This document shows, one piece after another, positions 37,824 to 48,097 of a DNA stretch of 64,000 nucleotides. Under the pieces are notes generated by a model. That model ran no database searches, was not told the origin of the DNA, and saw nothing but the letters and a program-made list of their open reading frames with translations. Source of the DNA: Paenibacillus sp. FJAT-29882 (GTDB lineage: Bacteria; Bacillota; Bacilli; Bacillales; DSM-1321). The stretch lies in the NCBI RefSeq assembly GCF_001510645.1, contig NZ_LMVB01000001.1, positions 1,932,981 to 1,996,980 of the forward strand, written 5' to 3'. Each line of letters opens with the position of its first letter. Position 1 is the stretch's first letter. The position numbers were made by a program, and so were the translations under genes.

Positions 37824-38186
37824 AAAGTTAAAATGAGAGACGAGCGTGGTAGGCTGTTCGACTTACAAAAATAATCAGACCTCTTTTTAAGACACGATTC
37901 ACTAAAAAGATTCCATGTTAAGCAGTAAATATATATACTGTCGTTTGCTACTTGTGTTAATTGCGATTATACCTTTACGGAAAAATAAAAAGCACCCAAT
38001 TAGGTGCTTTCCTATAATTTATATTATATCCAAGATATTATTTCTTGTTTATCCCACACTTAACGAATGGGCAGTAAGCCCCCACCTCAAGCTTATGAGA
38101 AACAAAGAAGTTAGATGGGGGATGAAAGAACATCCTACTAATAGAAGTTTCACTTATTCAACAGGAAAGGATTTTATACGAATCAC
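37824..38186. other. Spacer with a terminator and a possible transposon-end hairpin
   Basis: A terminator AAAGCACC-caatta-GGTGCTTT at 37988-38012 has no obvious gene before it. At about 38078-38125 CCCCCACCTC...GATGGGGG could pair; similar CCCACC hairpins are at 11118 and 52080. Nothing else seen. Confidence 0.35.
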
Positions 38187-39626
38187 TCAATGAGTATAAA
38201 AGTCACTGAATACATATTGGGGTAATATTATTTGAAAATGTGTTCCATGAGAACTGCTATCGACAATTTTTATATCTCCACGATGTTCAAAAATGATTTT
38301 TTTTATAAAAGGTAGCCCTAAACCTAGTCCTTCTTTCTTAAAAGATATAAACGGATCAAAAATTGTATCCCAATTTTCTAAAGGCACCCCTATTCCAGTA
38401 TCAACGATATCTATAATGATTTTATCACCCTCAACTTGAGTAGATAATGCGATTCGTCTTATCATTCTCTCCTGCGGAATAGCTTCCAAACTATTTTTAA
38501 TTAAATTTACAAACACTTGTTTCATATATGTATGATTTACATAAGCTTTTAAAGTTTTATATTTTTTCTCAAAGGTAATTTCTATAGAGTTTTCTTTGAG
38601 TGATTCTATCGATAGTTCAATTGCTTGATCTATTATTTCATTTAAATCGAACATTTTAAATTCAATTGATTTATATTTTATATATTCAGTGTAATTTAGT
38701 GTTAAATCATGAAGCTGATCTGCAGCAATTTGAATCATTTCATTCATATTTTTACCTTGATCTGGTAACGGCGTTAGCTCACTCATTAATTTTGAATAGC
38801 CTTTAATAATTTGTAGTGAATTTTTCACTTCATGAACTAAACTCGCAGTTAAATTACCCGTATAATCTAGCTTCTTTTGACGTTCTAATAATCGGTTGTA
38901 ATTGATTGTCATCATTGTATTCATTTTTACAAAAGAGAAGATTATGATGACAGAAAAAATAATAACGCCCAAGCTGCTATACAGTGCTCCTGCTCCAGGT
39001 ACAAAGTTTAAAAAACCTGAAAGATACAATAAAAAAGAGCATAAAGAAAATGTACCTAAAAATCCTTTTAAATAAATATTCTGAATAAATTTAGAAACAA
39101 AATAAGAAAAAGCGATAAAAATTAGAAAACTTGCTGTGTGAAATACATATAAAGAATGAAGCGGTCCATACTCTGGAAAATAAAAAGTATTGTTGGTATT
39201 GGTAATCTGGACTTCTCTCAATCCACTTACCCCATAATCTGTTAAATTAACAATAAAAACAAAGGTACTCCAAACCACTAATAAAACCAATACTTTCCGA
39301 GTAAAAATGGATACTAAAGGACGATAAAATTGGTTATCTTTAATATATGCCGAATGTTTTTTTACGGTTACATAGGATAAATAAAACACTAAGGGTATCA
39401 TGAATGTTGGACCTGCCCTAAAAAACTTGAATAGCCAGAGAATAAGTTCTTCGGAAAGGATCCCTTTCAAATATAATACTGCAATATCTATTTGCCAAAA
39501 ACTAATGGATAGCATATAAAACAATAAGGCATATGATAATTCCGAACCTTTATAAATCTTTAATATAGAAATCGCCAATACTATAGGGATTATACCTATA
39601 CTAATAATCAAAAACGATATGATCAT
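38187..39626 (-). CDS. Membrane histidine kinase, orphan
   Basis: 479 residues. The N-terminal 235 residues form about eight membrane helices with almost no extracytoplasmic domain. The kinase core follows: phospho-acceptor His in SLVHEVKNSLQIIKGY, N box NLIKNSLEAIPQ, G1 DTGIGVP and G2 EGLGLGLPF. All key residues are present, so it should be active. No response regulator lies nearby, so it may feed a phosphorelay such as that of sporulation kinases. It starts 15 bases behind the ketosynthase-like gene, so the two are almost certainly co-transcribed. The signal is unknown; a lipid or membrane-embedded cue would fit the topology. Confidence 0.85.
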   Translation of the reverse strand: MIISFLIISIGIIPIVLAISILKIYKGSELSYALLFYMLSISFWQIDIAVLYLKGILSEELILWLFKFFRAGPTFMIPLVFYLSYVTVKKHSAYIKDNQFYRPLVSIFTRKVLVLLVVWSTFVFIVNLTDYGVSGLREVQITNTNNTFYFPEYGPLHSLYVFHTASFLIFIAFSYFVSKFIQNIYLKGFLGTFSLCSFLLYLSGFLNFVPGAGALYSSLGVIIFSVIIIFSFVKMNTMMTINYNRLLERQKKLDYTGNLTASLVHEVKNSLQIIKGYSKLMSELTPLPDQGKNMNEMIQIAADQLHDLTLNYTEYIKYKSIEFKMFDLNEIIDQAIELSIESLKENSIEITFEKKYKTLKAYVNHTYMKQVFVNLIKNSLEAIPQERMIRRIALSTQVEGDKIIIDIVDTGIGVPLENWDTIFDPFISFKKEGLGLGLPFIKKIIFEHRGDIKIVDSSSHGTHFQIILPQYVFSDFYTH

Positions 39627-39641
39627 TTCTAACTCACCACT

Positions 39642-40841
39642 CTATTTATGTCTCTTTATATATGCACAGGCATTGTTACCCCCATGACCATGATTCGTTA
39701 TTGCTACTTCATTTACCTCTTGATGCCAAGGTTCTGTTACAATGTTCATTTCTTCATACCCCTCTTTATTGGTTCGAATTGTTGGAGGGATAAATCCGTG
39801 ATTAATACTAATTAAAGAAGAAATAACCTGCAATACTCCAATAGCTCCATATGGATTACCAATCATACTTTTGATTGAAGTATAAGGAACCTTGTGGTTA
39901 AATAATCTTTTTGAACAATGTTCCTCAATCCTATCATTCACTTGAATTCCTAATGCCTGACTATTAATATAATCTGGTGTTCTCCCTTCTATCACTTCTT
40001 TTAAAGCGCTAATCATTTGTTCACCAGTTTCTTCTACAGAATATATATGTACACCATCATTGTTCGAAACTATCTTTTCAATCTCACCTAAGATTTCAAT
40101 CTTCCTCTTTCGTGCATCTTCTTCTCTTTCCAGAATTATTACGCCAGAACCTTCAGAAATAGCAAACCCTTTACTATTTTGATTGAATGGTACTGCACCT
40201 ACATTTAGTGTTTGATTTATGGGAATTGACTTTGTTTTGGCAAAACCAAAACAAGCCATTTTATTTACTAAACTATCTGTACCTCCAACAACAGCTACAT
40301 CTATAATACCACTCTTCAGGTAAACCATTGCGTCTTGGATAGCGTCTAAACTAGATGTACAACCAGTCGTTATCGTTTTTGTTATCCCCTTTATTGATAA
40401 ATAATGGGCAATTTCAGCAGTAATGCTGTGATAATTCGAAAAATGTGAAAAAGTTATAGGCACATTCCTATAATTATTTTCATTTACATGAATGATCGAA
40501 TCATGAAAAAGCTTCTCACCAATTGCTCCCACTGAGATTCCAAAAAACAACCCAACCTTTTTATCCGCTAAATTCGAGAGTCGCGCTTGATTCAAGGCTT
40601 CCTTTCCTGATGCCATCCCAAGCAAAGTAGCCCTTGGTAATCGTTTAAACTTCTTATCAGACTCAAATTCATCTAAACCACTATGTATACGTCCAATAAT
40701 AGTTTTCTCTCCATTTGGTGAAAGGTCTGTAACAGTAGCTAAACAACAAACCCCATTTTTTAAATTGTATATGTATTGTCCTATATTATTTGTATTCGGC
40801 GCTTTTACCCCATATCCCGTTACGACTATTTTATCTCTCAA
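39642..40841 (-). CDS. Ketosynthase-like protein with both catalytic histidines replaced
   Basis: About 399 residues with a FabF-type thiolase fold: start MRDKIVVTGYG, nucleophile Cys retained in TTGCTSSLDA, and GSGVIILE. The first catalytic His (normally HGT in NAHGTxTxxND) is Gln in INSQALGIQVND, and the second (KSxxGH) is Asn in KSMIGNPYGAIG; the gatekeeper GFGG is GHGG. With Cys but no His-His pair, ordinary decarboxylative condensation is unlikely; an acyl-binding, acyl-transfer or partner-subunit role is more plausible. Start chosen at TTG 40841 behind AAGGA; longer forms to 40874 are possible. Forms an operon with the histidine kinase. Confidence 0.8.
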   Translation of the reverse strand: MRDKIVVTGYGVKAPNTNNIGQYIYNLKNGVCCLATVTDLSPNGEKTIIGRIHSGLDEFESDKKFKRLPRATLLGMASGKEALNQARLSNLADKKVGLFFGISVGAIGEKLFHDSIIHVNENNYRNVPITFSHFSNYHSITAEIAHYLSIKGITKTITTGCTSSLDAIQDAMVYLKSGIIDVAVVGGTDSLVNKMACFGFAKTKSIPINQTLNVGAVPFNQNSKGFAISEGSGVIILEREEDARKRKIEILGEIEKIVSNNDGVHIYSVEETGEQMISALKEVIEGRTPDYINSQALGIQVNDRIEEHCSKRLFNHKVPYTSIKSMIGNPYGAIGVLQVISSLISINHGFIPPTIRTNKEGYEEMNIVTEPWHQEVNEVAITNHGHGGNNACAYIKRHK

Positions 40842-42049
40842 ACTTACCATCCTTTGTTTATAAACTATTTCCAAGATGTATTTATTCTAAGTGGTATAAA
40901 AGTAGCATTATTATTACAGTATAACTTTTATTGTGATTTATGGATAGATATTTTACAGGAGTAATTAAAATCAAAAGATGGGCTTTTTAGTTTGCGAATT
41001 TTGATAATATTCACACCATTATTATCCAATATATTGTTCTTTACTTGATTCTATAGGTTTCATTAACAATAGTTTTCTAGTTTTTGGCTAACCTTCAAAA
41101 TTTTAACTTGTGAATATTTATTAGTTTTTTTCCTAATGCATGTAAATACTTTCTTAAGGATTGCATTTTTTTTATCATATGAAACCGTTAAATCGTATAC
41201 CTCAAGACATACTAATATCCATTGAATTATATCATTATCCAGCTGAATTTTTACTACTTTTTACCCACCATTTTATTTTAATTCATCTAAAATACTCAAA
41301 CTTCTATAATTATAAAAAAACACCTCCCTTTAAATCGATCGGTGCTATTTATAATTATCTACTTTTCTTGTTTTTTAATAATTTTCTGAATATGAGTAAC
41401 AACAACGTCGCTTAAGTGTAGTCCTTTTGCAACTAAAGCTGCTCTCGAACCAAGTTATCCTTTATCTGATCAGTTTTCTACACTAGTTTTTTAGTTTGCT
41501 GAACAATAGGTTTAAAAGCTTTGAGCGTCTAGATCAATCCACTAAACATCAATAATATGCCCAAGCAAGCAAATATCCCAGAGAAAGGACAAAGCAGGGT
41601 CTACAAAAATTATAAAAGGAACGATGTTTGTAGATAGATAACGAATGCTATGAAGTTTCCCCAGCTTAAGAAAGATAAGAAATATATACTACTAGTAGAT
41701 ATATACCAAATCAGGTATTTGTAATAACTAACACTTATTTTGCCCATTGTGGATAGCTTGGGCAAAATTATTTTTTTGTCAAAAATCGATTTAAATAAGA
41801 TTACGAATTAGCATTACTTTTTCATTAACCTTCGATTTATTAATGACAAATAAAATATGCTGTGAACAAATATTAATGAGTCCACAGCTTAAATAGTTAG
41901 ACTACCAGTAGTGGTAATATGAATACATTTGTAGGTAATGGTAGACTACCTAAAAAAATCTACTTAGAATACTACTCTATGTATTCACAAGTACCTTTTT
42001 ATTTATTAATATATCGATTGTTTATAAAGAATTATTGTTTACTAAGATT
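40842..42049. other. 1.2-kb AT-rich region with one decayed gene trace
   Basis: No intact gene. On the minus strand about 41410-41590 a frame reads GIFACLGILLMFSGLI-stop-TLKAFKPIVQQTKKLV-stop-KTDQIKDNLVREQL-stop-LQKDYT, a membrane helix plus coiled coil, with three in-frame TAG codons (one at 41529-41531). This looks like an old remnant of a small DUF948-like protein. Other open frames (41161-41415, 41919-42191) have no ribosome site. Confidence 0.4.
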
Positions 42050-45000
42050 TTACCTTTCAACATTAAAATATCGTGCTTCAGGGTGCGCAAAAACGATTGC
42101 TGAGACGGAAGCTTCTGGTTCCATCATAAAACCTTCAGTCAATTCTACCCCAATATCTTGTGGTTTTAAGAGACGGAAAATCTTTTCCTGATCTTCGAGA
42201 TTAGGGCATGCTGGATAACCGAATGAAAAACGTTGACCTGTATATTTTGCTGCAAAACGTTCTTTCATCGTCATATCTATCGGATCACTAATACCTTGTG
42301 CGTCTCTCATCAAATGATGCATTCTTTCAGCAAATCCTTCCGCCGTTTCAAGGGCAAGTGATTGTATCGCATGACTTTTTAAAAAGTCACCCTCTTGCTT
42401 CCATTTTTCTGCCCATTTTCTAATTCCCTTGCCTGCCGAAACAAGAAAGAAGCCGACATAATCCATTTCACCTAACGAAACAGGTTTTACATAATCGGCA
42501 AGACATAAATAAGGGCTACTTTCCTGACGAGGAAAATCGAATTCTTCCAAAATTTCATTGTGGTTGTCAGGATTATATACTTTGACCTTATTTCCTTCGC
42601 TTTGAGCAGGGAAGAACTGATAAATTCCATTTAAACCGTACTCATGGTCCGACTTTAAGAAAGTGATTAATTCATCTACAAGTTCATTCAGTTCAATCGC
42701 CCGCTCATCACCCTTTCTTACCAGTTCAGCTACTTTTCCTTTCAAACCAAGATGGTGACCAATCAACATTTGCCGATTTATGTATGGCTGAACAACATCT
42801 ATCGGATAATCCTTCAGTATATGACGTATTTGATCAAGTGGCTTCTTGACAGGAACAACAGATAACGGTTTTACTTCTACCTTTTTTCGTTCCGGTTTTT
42901 CCATCGTAGCCACGATCGCCGCATTGACCCTTGCTGTCTCCCGTTTTTCACTTAATTCTCTCAGATACTCTATTTTTTTATGATCGTCATGTAAAATATT
43001 TGCGACAGCAAGCCCATCCATTGCATCTTTTGAGTATAAAACAGGGCCATCGTATTCTGGCGAAATTTTAAAATCTGTAAATTTACGTGATAATGCGGCA
43101 CCCCCTACTAGAATGGGAATGTCGATGCCTGTTTGTTTTAAATCCTGCGCCGTGAGAACCATTTGCTGGGCTGATTTGACAAGCAGGCCAGAAAGTCCAA
43201 TAACTGTCGGGTTATGCTTGCGAACCTCTTCAATAATTTGCTGTGACGATACCTTTATCCCAAGATCAATCACTTCATAGCCGTTATTGGAAAGAATAAT
43301 GTCCACTAAGTTCTTGCCAATATCATGCACATCCCCTTTGACAGTCGCTAGTAGCACCTTTCCTTTTTTTGCACTGTCTTCTTCATTTTCCATTAGCGGT
43401 TCAAGATATGTAACCGCCGCTTTCATAGCTTCTGCGCTTTGTAAAACTTCAGCAACGATGAGCTGATTGTCATTAAATAGACGTCCTACTTCCCCCATGC
43501 CATCCATTAGCGGTCCATTGATAATCTCAAGCGGTGCATCCCCACGATCAAGCGCCTTATTGAGATCAGTAATTAAACCTTCTTTCGTTCCCTCAATTAT
43601 ATAATTGGCCAATCGTTCATCTAGAGGTAAGATGGCCGTATTTTCTTTTTTCTCCGCCTTTTTACCACGATAAAATTCTGTGAAAGTAGCTAATGATTCT
43701 GATGATGTATCGAACAAAAGAGCTTCAGCCAATTTGATCTCTTCTTCCGGTATCGAAGCAAAACGTTCTAGTTTTTCCGTATTGACAATTGCGTAATCCA
43801 GCCCCGCCTTCGTGCAGTGATAAAGGAAAACGGCATTGAGTATTTCTCTTCCCCTTGGCGGGAGACCGAATGAAACGTTAGATATCCCAAGAATCAGCAA
43901 ACAATCTGGAAAAGTTTCTTTGATTGCCTGAATTCCTTTCACCGTTTCAAGGGCTGATCCGATATATTGCTCATCGCCTGTCCCAACTGGAAAAACAAGT
44001 GGATCGAAAATCAAATCACTTTCTGACAAACCATATTTATTGACAAGTAAATCAACAGAACGCTTGGCGATTTCAAGCTTTCTTTCCGCTGTAACCGCCA
44101 TCCCTTCTTCATCGATTGTCCCCACCACGACGGCTGCACCATATTGATGGATAAGTGGCACAATCTTTTCAAATCGTTCTTCTCCATCCTCCAGGTTAAT
44201 GGAGTTTATGATGGACTTCCCTTGCGATCTTTTTAACGCTTCCTCCAAGACAGCTTCATCCGTCGTATCGATCACAAGTGGTACTTTGATTTTCTTTACC
44301 ACTTCAGTAACAAACTCTTTTATATTCCCTAATTCATCGTCATCAGGATCAGCCAGACAAATATCAATAACATGAGCTCCTTTTTTCACTTGAGCTCGAG
44401 CAATTTCTGCCGCTTGTTCAAATTTCTTTTCCCTAATCAATTCCTTGAACTTACGCGATCCGATAACATTTGTTCGTTCTCCGACAAATAATGGACGCAT
44501 GGAATCATCATAGATAAGAGGTTCGATACCTGATACTGCATGACCATGAGTTTTATTTTCAATAGTACGTGGCTCAATCAATTCAAGTACTTTTACCAAT
44601 TCAACAATATGCTCAGGTGTCGTACCGCAGCAGCCACCAATAATGTTAACCCATCCTTTTTCTGCAAACTGTTTCATTTTTTCTGCTAAAGAATTCGGCG
44701 ATTCATGATAATGCCCTTCCTCATCTGGGAGTCCCGCATTAGGGTAACAACTAACTGCTCTATTTGATAAATTCGCCAGTGTTCTGATATGGTCAATCAT
44801 GAATTCTGGTCCAGTCGCACAATTCAATCCGACTGCAAGTGGATTCATATGTTCACATGAAAGATAAAATGCTTCTATCGACTGACCGGCAAGTGTTGTT
44901 CCCATCGGTTCAATTGTGCCAGAAATCATGATCGGGATTTCCCGTCCGTATTTGACAAACGCCCCTTTGATTCCAGAAAAGGCTGCCTTTACATTTAGCA

Positions 45001-45499
45001 TATCCTGACATGTTTCGACTAAAAGTAAATCTACCCCTCCATCAAGAAGACCTAACGCTTGTTCTTCATATGAAGTAGTCAATGCTTCAAATGTCGTTCC
45101 ACCAGTTACAGACAAAGTTTTTGTCGTTGGTCCCATAGCTCCTGCCACGAATCTAGGCCATTCTTTACTCGAATATTTTTCACAGGCCGCCTTAGCAATC
45201 TCGGCAGATTCTTTGTTTAGTTTATATGCCAGATAACTTATATCATACTCATCAAGCACGATACTTGTTGCACCAAATGTATTTGTTTCGATGATGTCTG
45301 CACCAGCTGCCAAATATTTTTCATGAATGGAACGAATGACATCGGGTTGGGTAATCGTTAAATATTCGTTACAACCTTCATATTGCTCACCACCAAAATC
45401 CTCAGCGGTTAAATCCTCAGCTTGTAACATGGTCCCCATCGCGCCATCTAGTAATAAAATTTTTCTTTTCATTTGTTCCTGAATTAACCGTTTACTCAT
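42050..45499 (-). CDS. metH: Cobalamin-dependent methionine synthase
   Basis: 1149 residues with four domains in order: homocysteine-binding ([11 protein letters not shown] to zinc Cys pair [10 protein letters not shown], 1-310), pterin-binding ([16 protein letters not shown] on, 330-620), B12-binding with [12 protein letters not shown] (about 640-870), and the SAM-reactivation domain (about 900-1149; [14 protein letters not shown]). All are present, so the enzyme is complete and self-reactivating. The ATG at 45499 overlaps the yitJ end by 8 bases behind GGAGGTGGGAG. Transcribed with yitJ from the SAM-riboswitch promoter. Confidence 0.96.
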   Translation of the reverse strand: MSKRLIQEQMKRKILLLDGAMGTMLQAEDLTAEDFGGEQYEGCNEYLTITQPDVIRSIHEKYLAAGADIIETNTFGATSIVLDEYDISYLAYKLNKESAEIAKAACEKYSSKEWPRFVAGAMGPTTKTLSVTGGTTFEALTTSYEEQALGLLDGGVDLLLVETCQDMLNVKAAFSGIKGAFVKYGREIPIMISGTIEPMGTTLAGQSIEAFYLSCEHMNPLAVGLNCATGPEFMIDHIRTLANLSNRAVSCYPNAGLPDEEGHYHESPNSLAEKMKQFAEKGWVNIIGGCCGTTPEHIVELVKVLELIEPRTIENKTHGHAVSGIEPLIYDDSMRPLFVGERTNVIGSRKFKELIREKKFEQAAEIARAQVKKGAHVIDICLADPDDDELGNIKEFVTEVVKKIKVPLVIDTTDEAVLEEALKRSQGKSIINSINLEDGEERFEKIVPLIHQYGAAVVVGTIDEEGMAVTAERKLEIAKRSVDLLVNKYGLSESDLIFDPLVFPVGTGDEQYIGSALETVKGIQAIKETFPDCLLILGISNVSFGLPPRGREILNAVFLYHCTKAGLDYAIVNTEKLERFASIPEEEIKLAEALLFDTSSESLATFTEFYRGKKAEKKENTAILPLDERLANYIIEGTKEGLITDLNKALDRGDAPLEIINGPLMDGMGEVGRLFNDNQLIVAEVLQSAEAMKAAVTYLEPLMENEEDSAKKGKVLLATVKGDVHDIGKNLVDIILSNNGYEVIDLGIKVSSQQIIEEVRKHNPTVIGLSGLLVKSAQQMVLTAQDLKQTGIDIPILVGGAALSRKFTDFKISPEYDGPVLYSKDAMDGLAVANILHDDHKKIEYLRELSEKRETARVNAAIVATMEKPERKKVEVKPLSVVPVKKPLDQIRHILKDYPIDVVQPYINRQMLIGHHLGLKGKVAELVRKGDERAIELNELVDELITFLKSDHEYGLNGIYQFFPAQSEGNKVKVYNPDNHNEILEEFDFPRQESSPYLCLADYVKPVSLGEMDYVGFFLVSAGKGIRKWAEKWKQEGDFLKSHAIQSLALETAEGFAERMHHLMRDAQGISDPIDMTMKERFAAKYTGQRFSFGYPACPNLEDQEKIFRLLKPQDIGVELTEGFMMEPEASVSAIVFAHPEARYFNVER

Positions 45500-47342
45500 A
45501 TGCTCCCACCTCCGAAGTATGCCTACTATCTACTTTTCTGATATGTTGCGTTAATTCTGCCGTCATTTCATAGTATAAAAATGGGGTAATTAAATAGATG
45601 CCCTTAAATTTATCCATTGCAGCATCCACCAATTCTTTGGCAATGGCTATCCCTTCATTTTTGGCTTTATTTGGATCATTGCCTGCAGATGCCATCGCTC
45701 TGCGGACTTCTTCTGGCAAGATGATACCAGGCACTTCGTTATGGATAAATTCCGCATTCCTTGAACTTGTTAATGGCATAATACCAAGAAAGATAGGTGT
45801 ATCTAAATGTTGCGTTGCTTCGTATACATCTTCAATTTGTTTGACGGAATAAATCGGTTGCGTCAAGAAGGAGTCAGCCCCACAGGCAATCTTCTTTTCA
45901 ACCCGCTTAACTGCTTTATCGAGATATTTGACATTTGGATTAAAAGCAGCAGCAACTTTAAAATTCGTTTTTTGACCTAGACTTTGCCCTGAATAAGAAA
46001 GTCCTTCATTAAATTGTTTGATAAGACTAATTAAATCTAATGATGATAAATCATATACAGATGTCGCACCTGGAAAATCACCAATTTTAGATGGATCACC
46101 TGTTACGACTAAAATCTCATTTAGACCAAGCGTTTGCAGCCCCAACAAGTGCGATTGTAGACCTATTAAATTACGGTCACGGCATGTTATATGAAGAAGC
46201 GGCTTTATTTCATGCTGTGTTTTCAAAAGTGTACCTAATGCCACATTGGAAATTCGCGGTGAGGCGAGCGAATTATCAGCCATTGTAACGGAATCTACAC
46301 CCGCTTTCCTTAAGGCAACGGCACCATTCATAAAGGCTTCAATCCCTAATTTTTTCGGCGGATCCAATTCTACTAAAATCGTTCTTTCCACTTTCGCTTT
46401 TTCATGGAATGCTAGCCCTTCATCAGAATTTCCCACTTCGATAATCTCAATATCCCTTACTTTAATTTCCTTTTCTAGAACCGGCGCTAACAATCTTACC
46501 GCATTTTTTATTGCTTCAATATGGATAGGCATCGTGCCACAACAGCCACCGATAATGGATGCCCCCTGCTCTCTGAGCTCTAGTGCTGATGAAGCGAAAT
46601 ATTCAGGTACTGCATCATATACAAGTCTTCCATCGACATAATCTGGTAAACTAGCATTCGGGAAAACGGCAAGTGCCGCTTGTTTTGGTAACGAAACGGA
46701 TTCCAATGCGCGAATCATATGATGTGGACCAAGTCGACAGTTGATGCCGACTACATCTGTTCCCAACTGCTCTAACCTTTGAAAAGCCTCGTTTAACGAC
46801 ATCCCATTTTGTAAATTTCCAAGTTCATGTAATGAGACATTTGAGATAATTGGCAAATCCGTTTCTTGCCGTGCAATCTGAAGAACGGTCTCTAATTCCT
46901 CCAAATCGTAAAATGTCTCAAGCAATAGTCCATCTGGTGCCTCAAGTAGGAGACTATATAATTGCTCTCGGAAAATACGTTTGATTTCCTCTAAGCTTAA
47001 ATCTGATTTACGTATACTCCTTAATGCACCTATCGTACCGAATACAAATGCGTTCCCTTGTACAGCTACCTTTTTAGCAATCGCAATGCCTTTACGATTA
47101 ATTTGACTTACTTGATCTTCCAATCCATACCTCTTTAATTTATGAAAATTAGCTCCATATGTATTCGATTGGATAATATCTGCTCCCGCATTCAAATATG
47201 CCTGATGAATTGTTTCAATTTGATTGGGATTCGTGATATTCAATTCTTCGTAACAAAGATCAATGCCGTGGGAATACAATAATGTCCCCATTGCTCCTTC
47301 TCCAACTAATATTCTGTTCTTCAATTCTTGACGAAAATCCAT
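45492..47342 (-). CDS. yitJ: Bifunctional homocysteine S-methyltransferase / methylenetetrahydrofolate reductase
   Basis: 616 residues, a fusion of a homocysteine methyltransferase domain (1-290; [14 protein letters not shown], zinc motif [14 protein letters not shown]) and a MetF-type reductase (about 300-616; [28 protein letters not shown]). It supplies 5-methyl-tetrahydrofolate to MetH. Same architecture as YitJ of B. subtilis, which is also under S-box control. AAAGGAGGG precedes the ATG. First gene of the operon. Confidence 0.94.
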   Translation of the reverse strand: MDFRQELKNRILVGEGAMGTLLYSHGIDLCYEELNITNPNQIETIHQAYLNAGADIIQSNTYGANFHKLKRYGLEDQVSQINRKGIAIAKKVAVQGNAFVFGTIGALRSIRKSDLSLEEIKRIFREQLYSLLLEAPDGLLLETFYDLEELETVLQIARQETDLPIISNVSLHELGNLQNGMSLNEAFQRLEQLGTDVVGINCRLGPHHMIRALESVSLPKQAALAVFPNASLPDYVDGRLVYDAVPEYFASSALELREQGASIIGGCCGTMPIHIEAIKNAVRLLAPVLEKEIKVRDIEIIEVGNSDEGLAFHEKAKVERTILVELDPPKKLGIEAFMNGAVALRKAGVDSVTMADNSLASPRISNVALGTLLKTQHEIKPLLHITCRDRNLIGLQSHLLGLQTLGLNEILVVTGDPSKIGDFPGATSVYDLSSLDLISLIKQFNEGLSYSGQSLGQKTNFKVAAAFNPNVKYLDKAVKRVEKKIACGADSFLTQPIYSVKQIEDVYEATQHLDTPIFLGIMPLTSSRNAEFIHNEVPGIILPEEVRRAMASAGNDPNKAKNEGIAIAKELVDAAMDKFKGIYLITPFLYYEMTAELTQHIRKVDSRHTSEVGAYE

Positions 47343-47357
47343 AAATCCCTCCTTTCT

Positions 47358-47478
47358 GAGGGCGTCCTAAAGAGATCTGACCTTAACTCCCTATACACGG
47401 TTTATTGTGTGATATACACATAATTTTAACGATATATTGAAGTTCTGTGCTGTGACGCTCTCGTTTTAGGGTACCCTC
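47358..47478. repeat. Imperfect palindromic repeat in the yitJ leader
   Basis: GAGGGCGTCCTAAA and TTTAGGGTACCCTC form inverted ends (11 of 14). Shares GTCC-Y-A-W-AA, ATCTGACCT and a CAC-GTTTATTGTGT core with the copy at 32220. Lies between the riboswitch terminator and yitJ, so it is transcribed in the leader. Confidence 0.5.
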
Positions 47479-47766
47479 GCTAATTTCATTGTTATATGAG
47501 AAAAAGACAACATATTGATGAAGGAATTATCGAAACATTCTCTCCATCTATCAAACATTCACTTACTCGCTTTAGCATATACCGGTTACTGAGGTTTTTT
47601 CAGGACAATCCCTTCGCACATCTCGAGAAGTATTGATTTTAAAAAAAACAAAATTATCTAGCTATAAATTTACTCATTTAATACTGATGTCATATCACGA
47701 ATATTCCATTAATTTTAAAATCATCCTCCTTCTTTAGTTTTTACCGCTATTTCGCGTGTTAAAATA

Positions 47767-47920
47767 AAAAACCTCTTCTTAAGATAAGAAGAGGTTTTTG
47801 CACCATGGCTATTCACTCTTCCTATCTTTAAGCTTTTCGCTTCTGGAATTAGCACAGTACAAAAAAGTCTGTTGCTGAGGTATCAAAGGGCCAGTCCCTC
47901 CACCTCTCTGGATAAGAAAG
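47767..47920 (-). promoter_or_regulatory. SAM-I riboswitch (S-box) with terminator
   Basis: Minus strand: CTTATCCAGAGAGGTGGAGG, GACTGGCCCTTTGATACC, TCAGCAACAG, then TGTGCTAATTCCAGAAGC and AAGATAGGAAGAG, the canonical S-box core in order. It is followed by the intrinsic terminator AACCTCTTCTTA-TCT-TAAGAAGAGGTT with a T run (47769-47797). High SAM should end transcription before yitJ-metH. The terminator is about 425 bases from yitJ, an unusually long gap. Confidence 0.96.
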
Positions 47921-47947
47921 TTACATATTTAGTTTTAATTAACTATT

Positions 47948-47976
47948 ACTCTATAGCTGTGATTAACAAATGTCAA
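47948..47976 (-). promoter_or_regulatory. Sigma-A promoter of the S-box operon
   Basis: TTGACA (47971-47976), 17-base spacer, TAGAGT (47948-47953) on the minus strand, about 30 bases ahead of the aptamer. Confidence 0.75.
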
Positions 47977-48097
47977 GAAATAACTTGGTGAAAATTCCGA
48001 ATTAAACGATTATTCGTTTGTTTGATAAGTCGCTATTAAGGCCTCAGCATTTTCTCTTAAGCATTCACCGTATTTCCTACACCTTTTATTATCCTTC

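Noticed and set aside
41161..41415. Plus-strand 84-codon frame
   Set aside because: Low-complexity, no ribosome site, opposite to a decayed gene trace.
41410..41590. Amber readthrough (pyrrolysine) in the three-TAG frame
   Set aside because: No pyl genes are visible and Bacillaceae do not use this code; decay is simpler.
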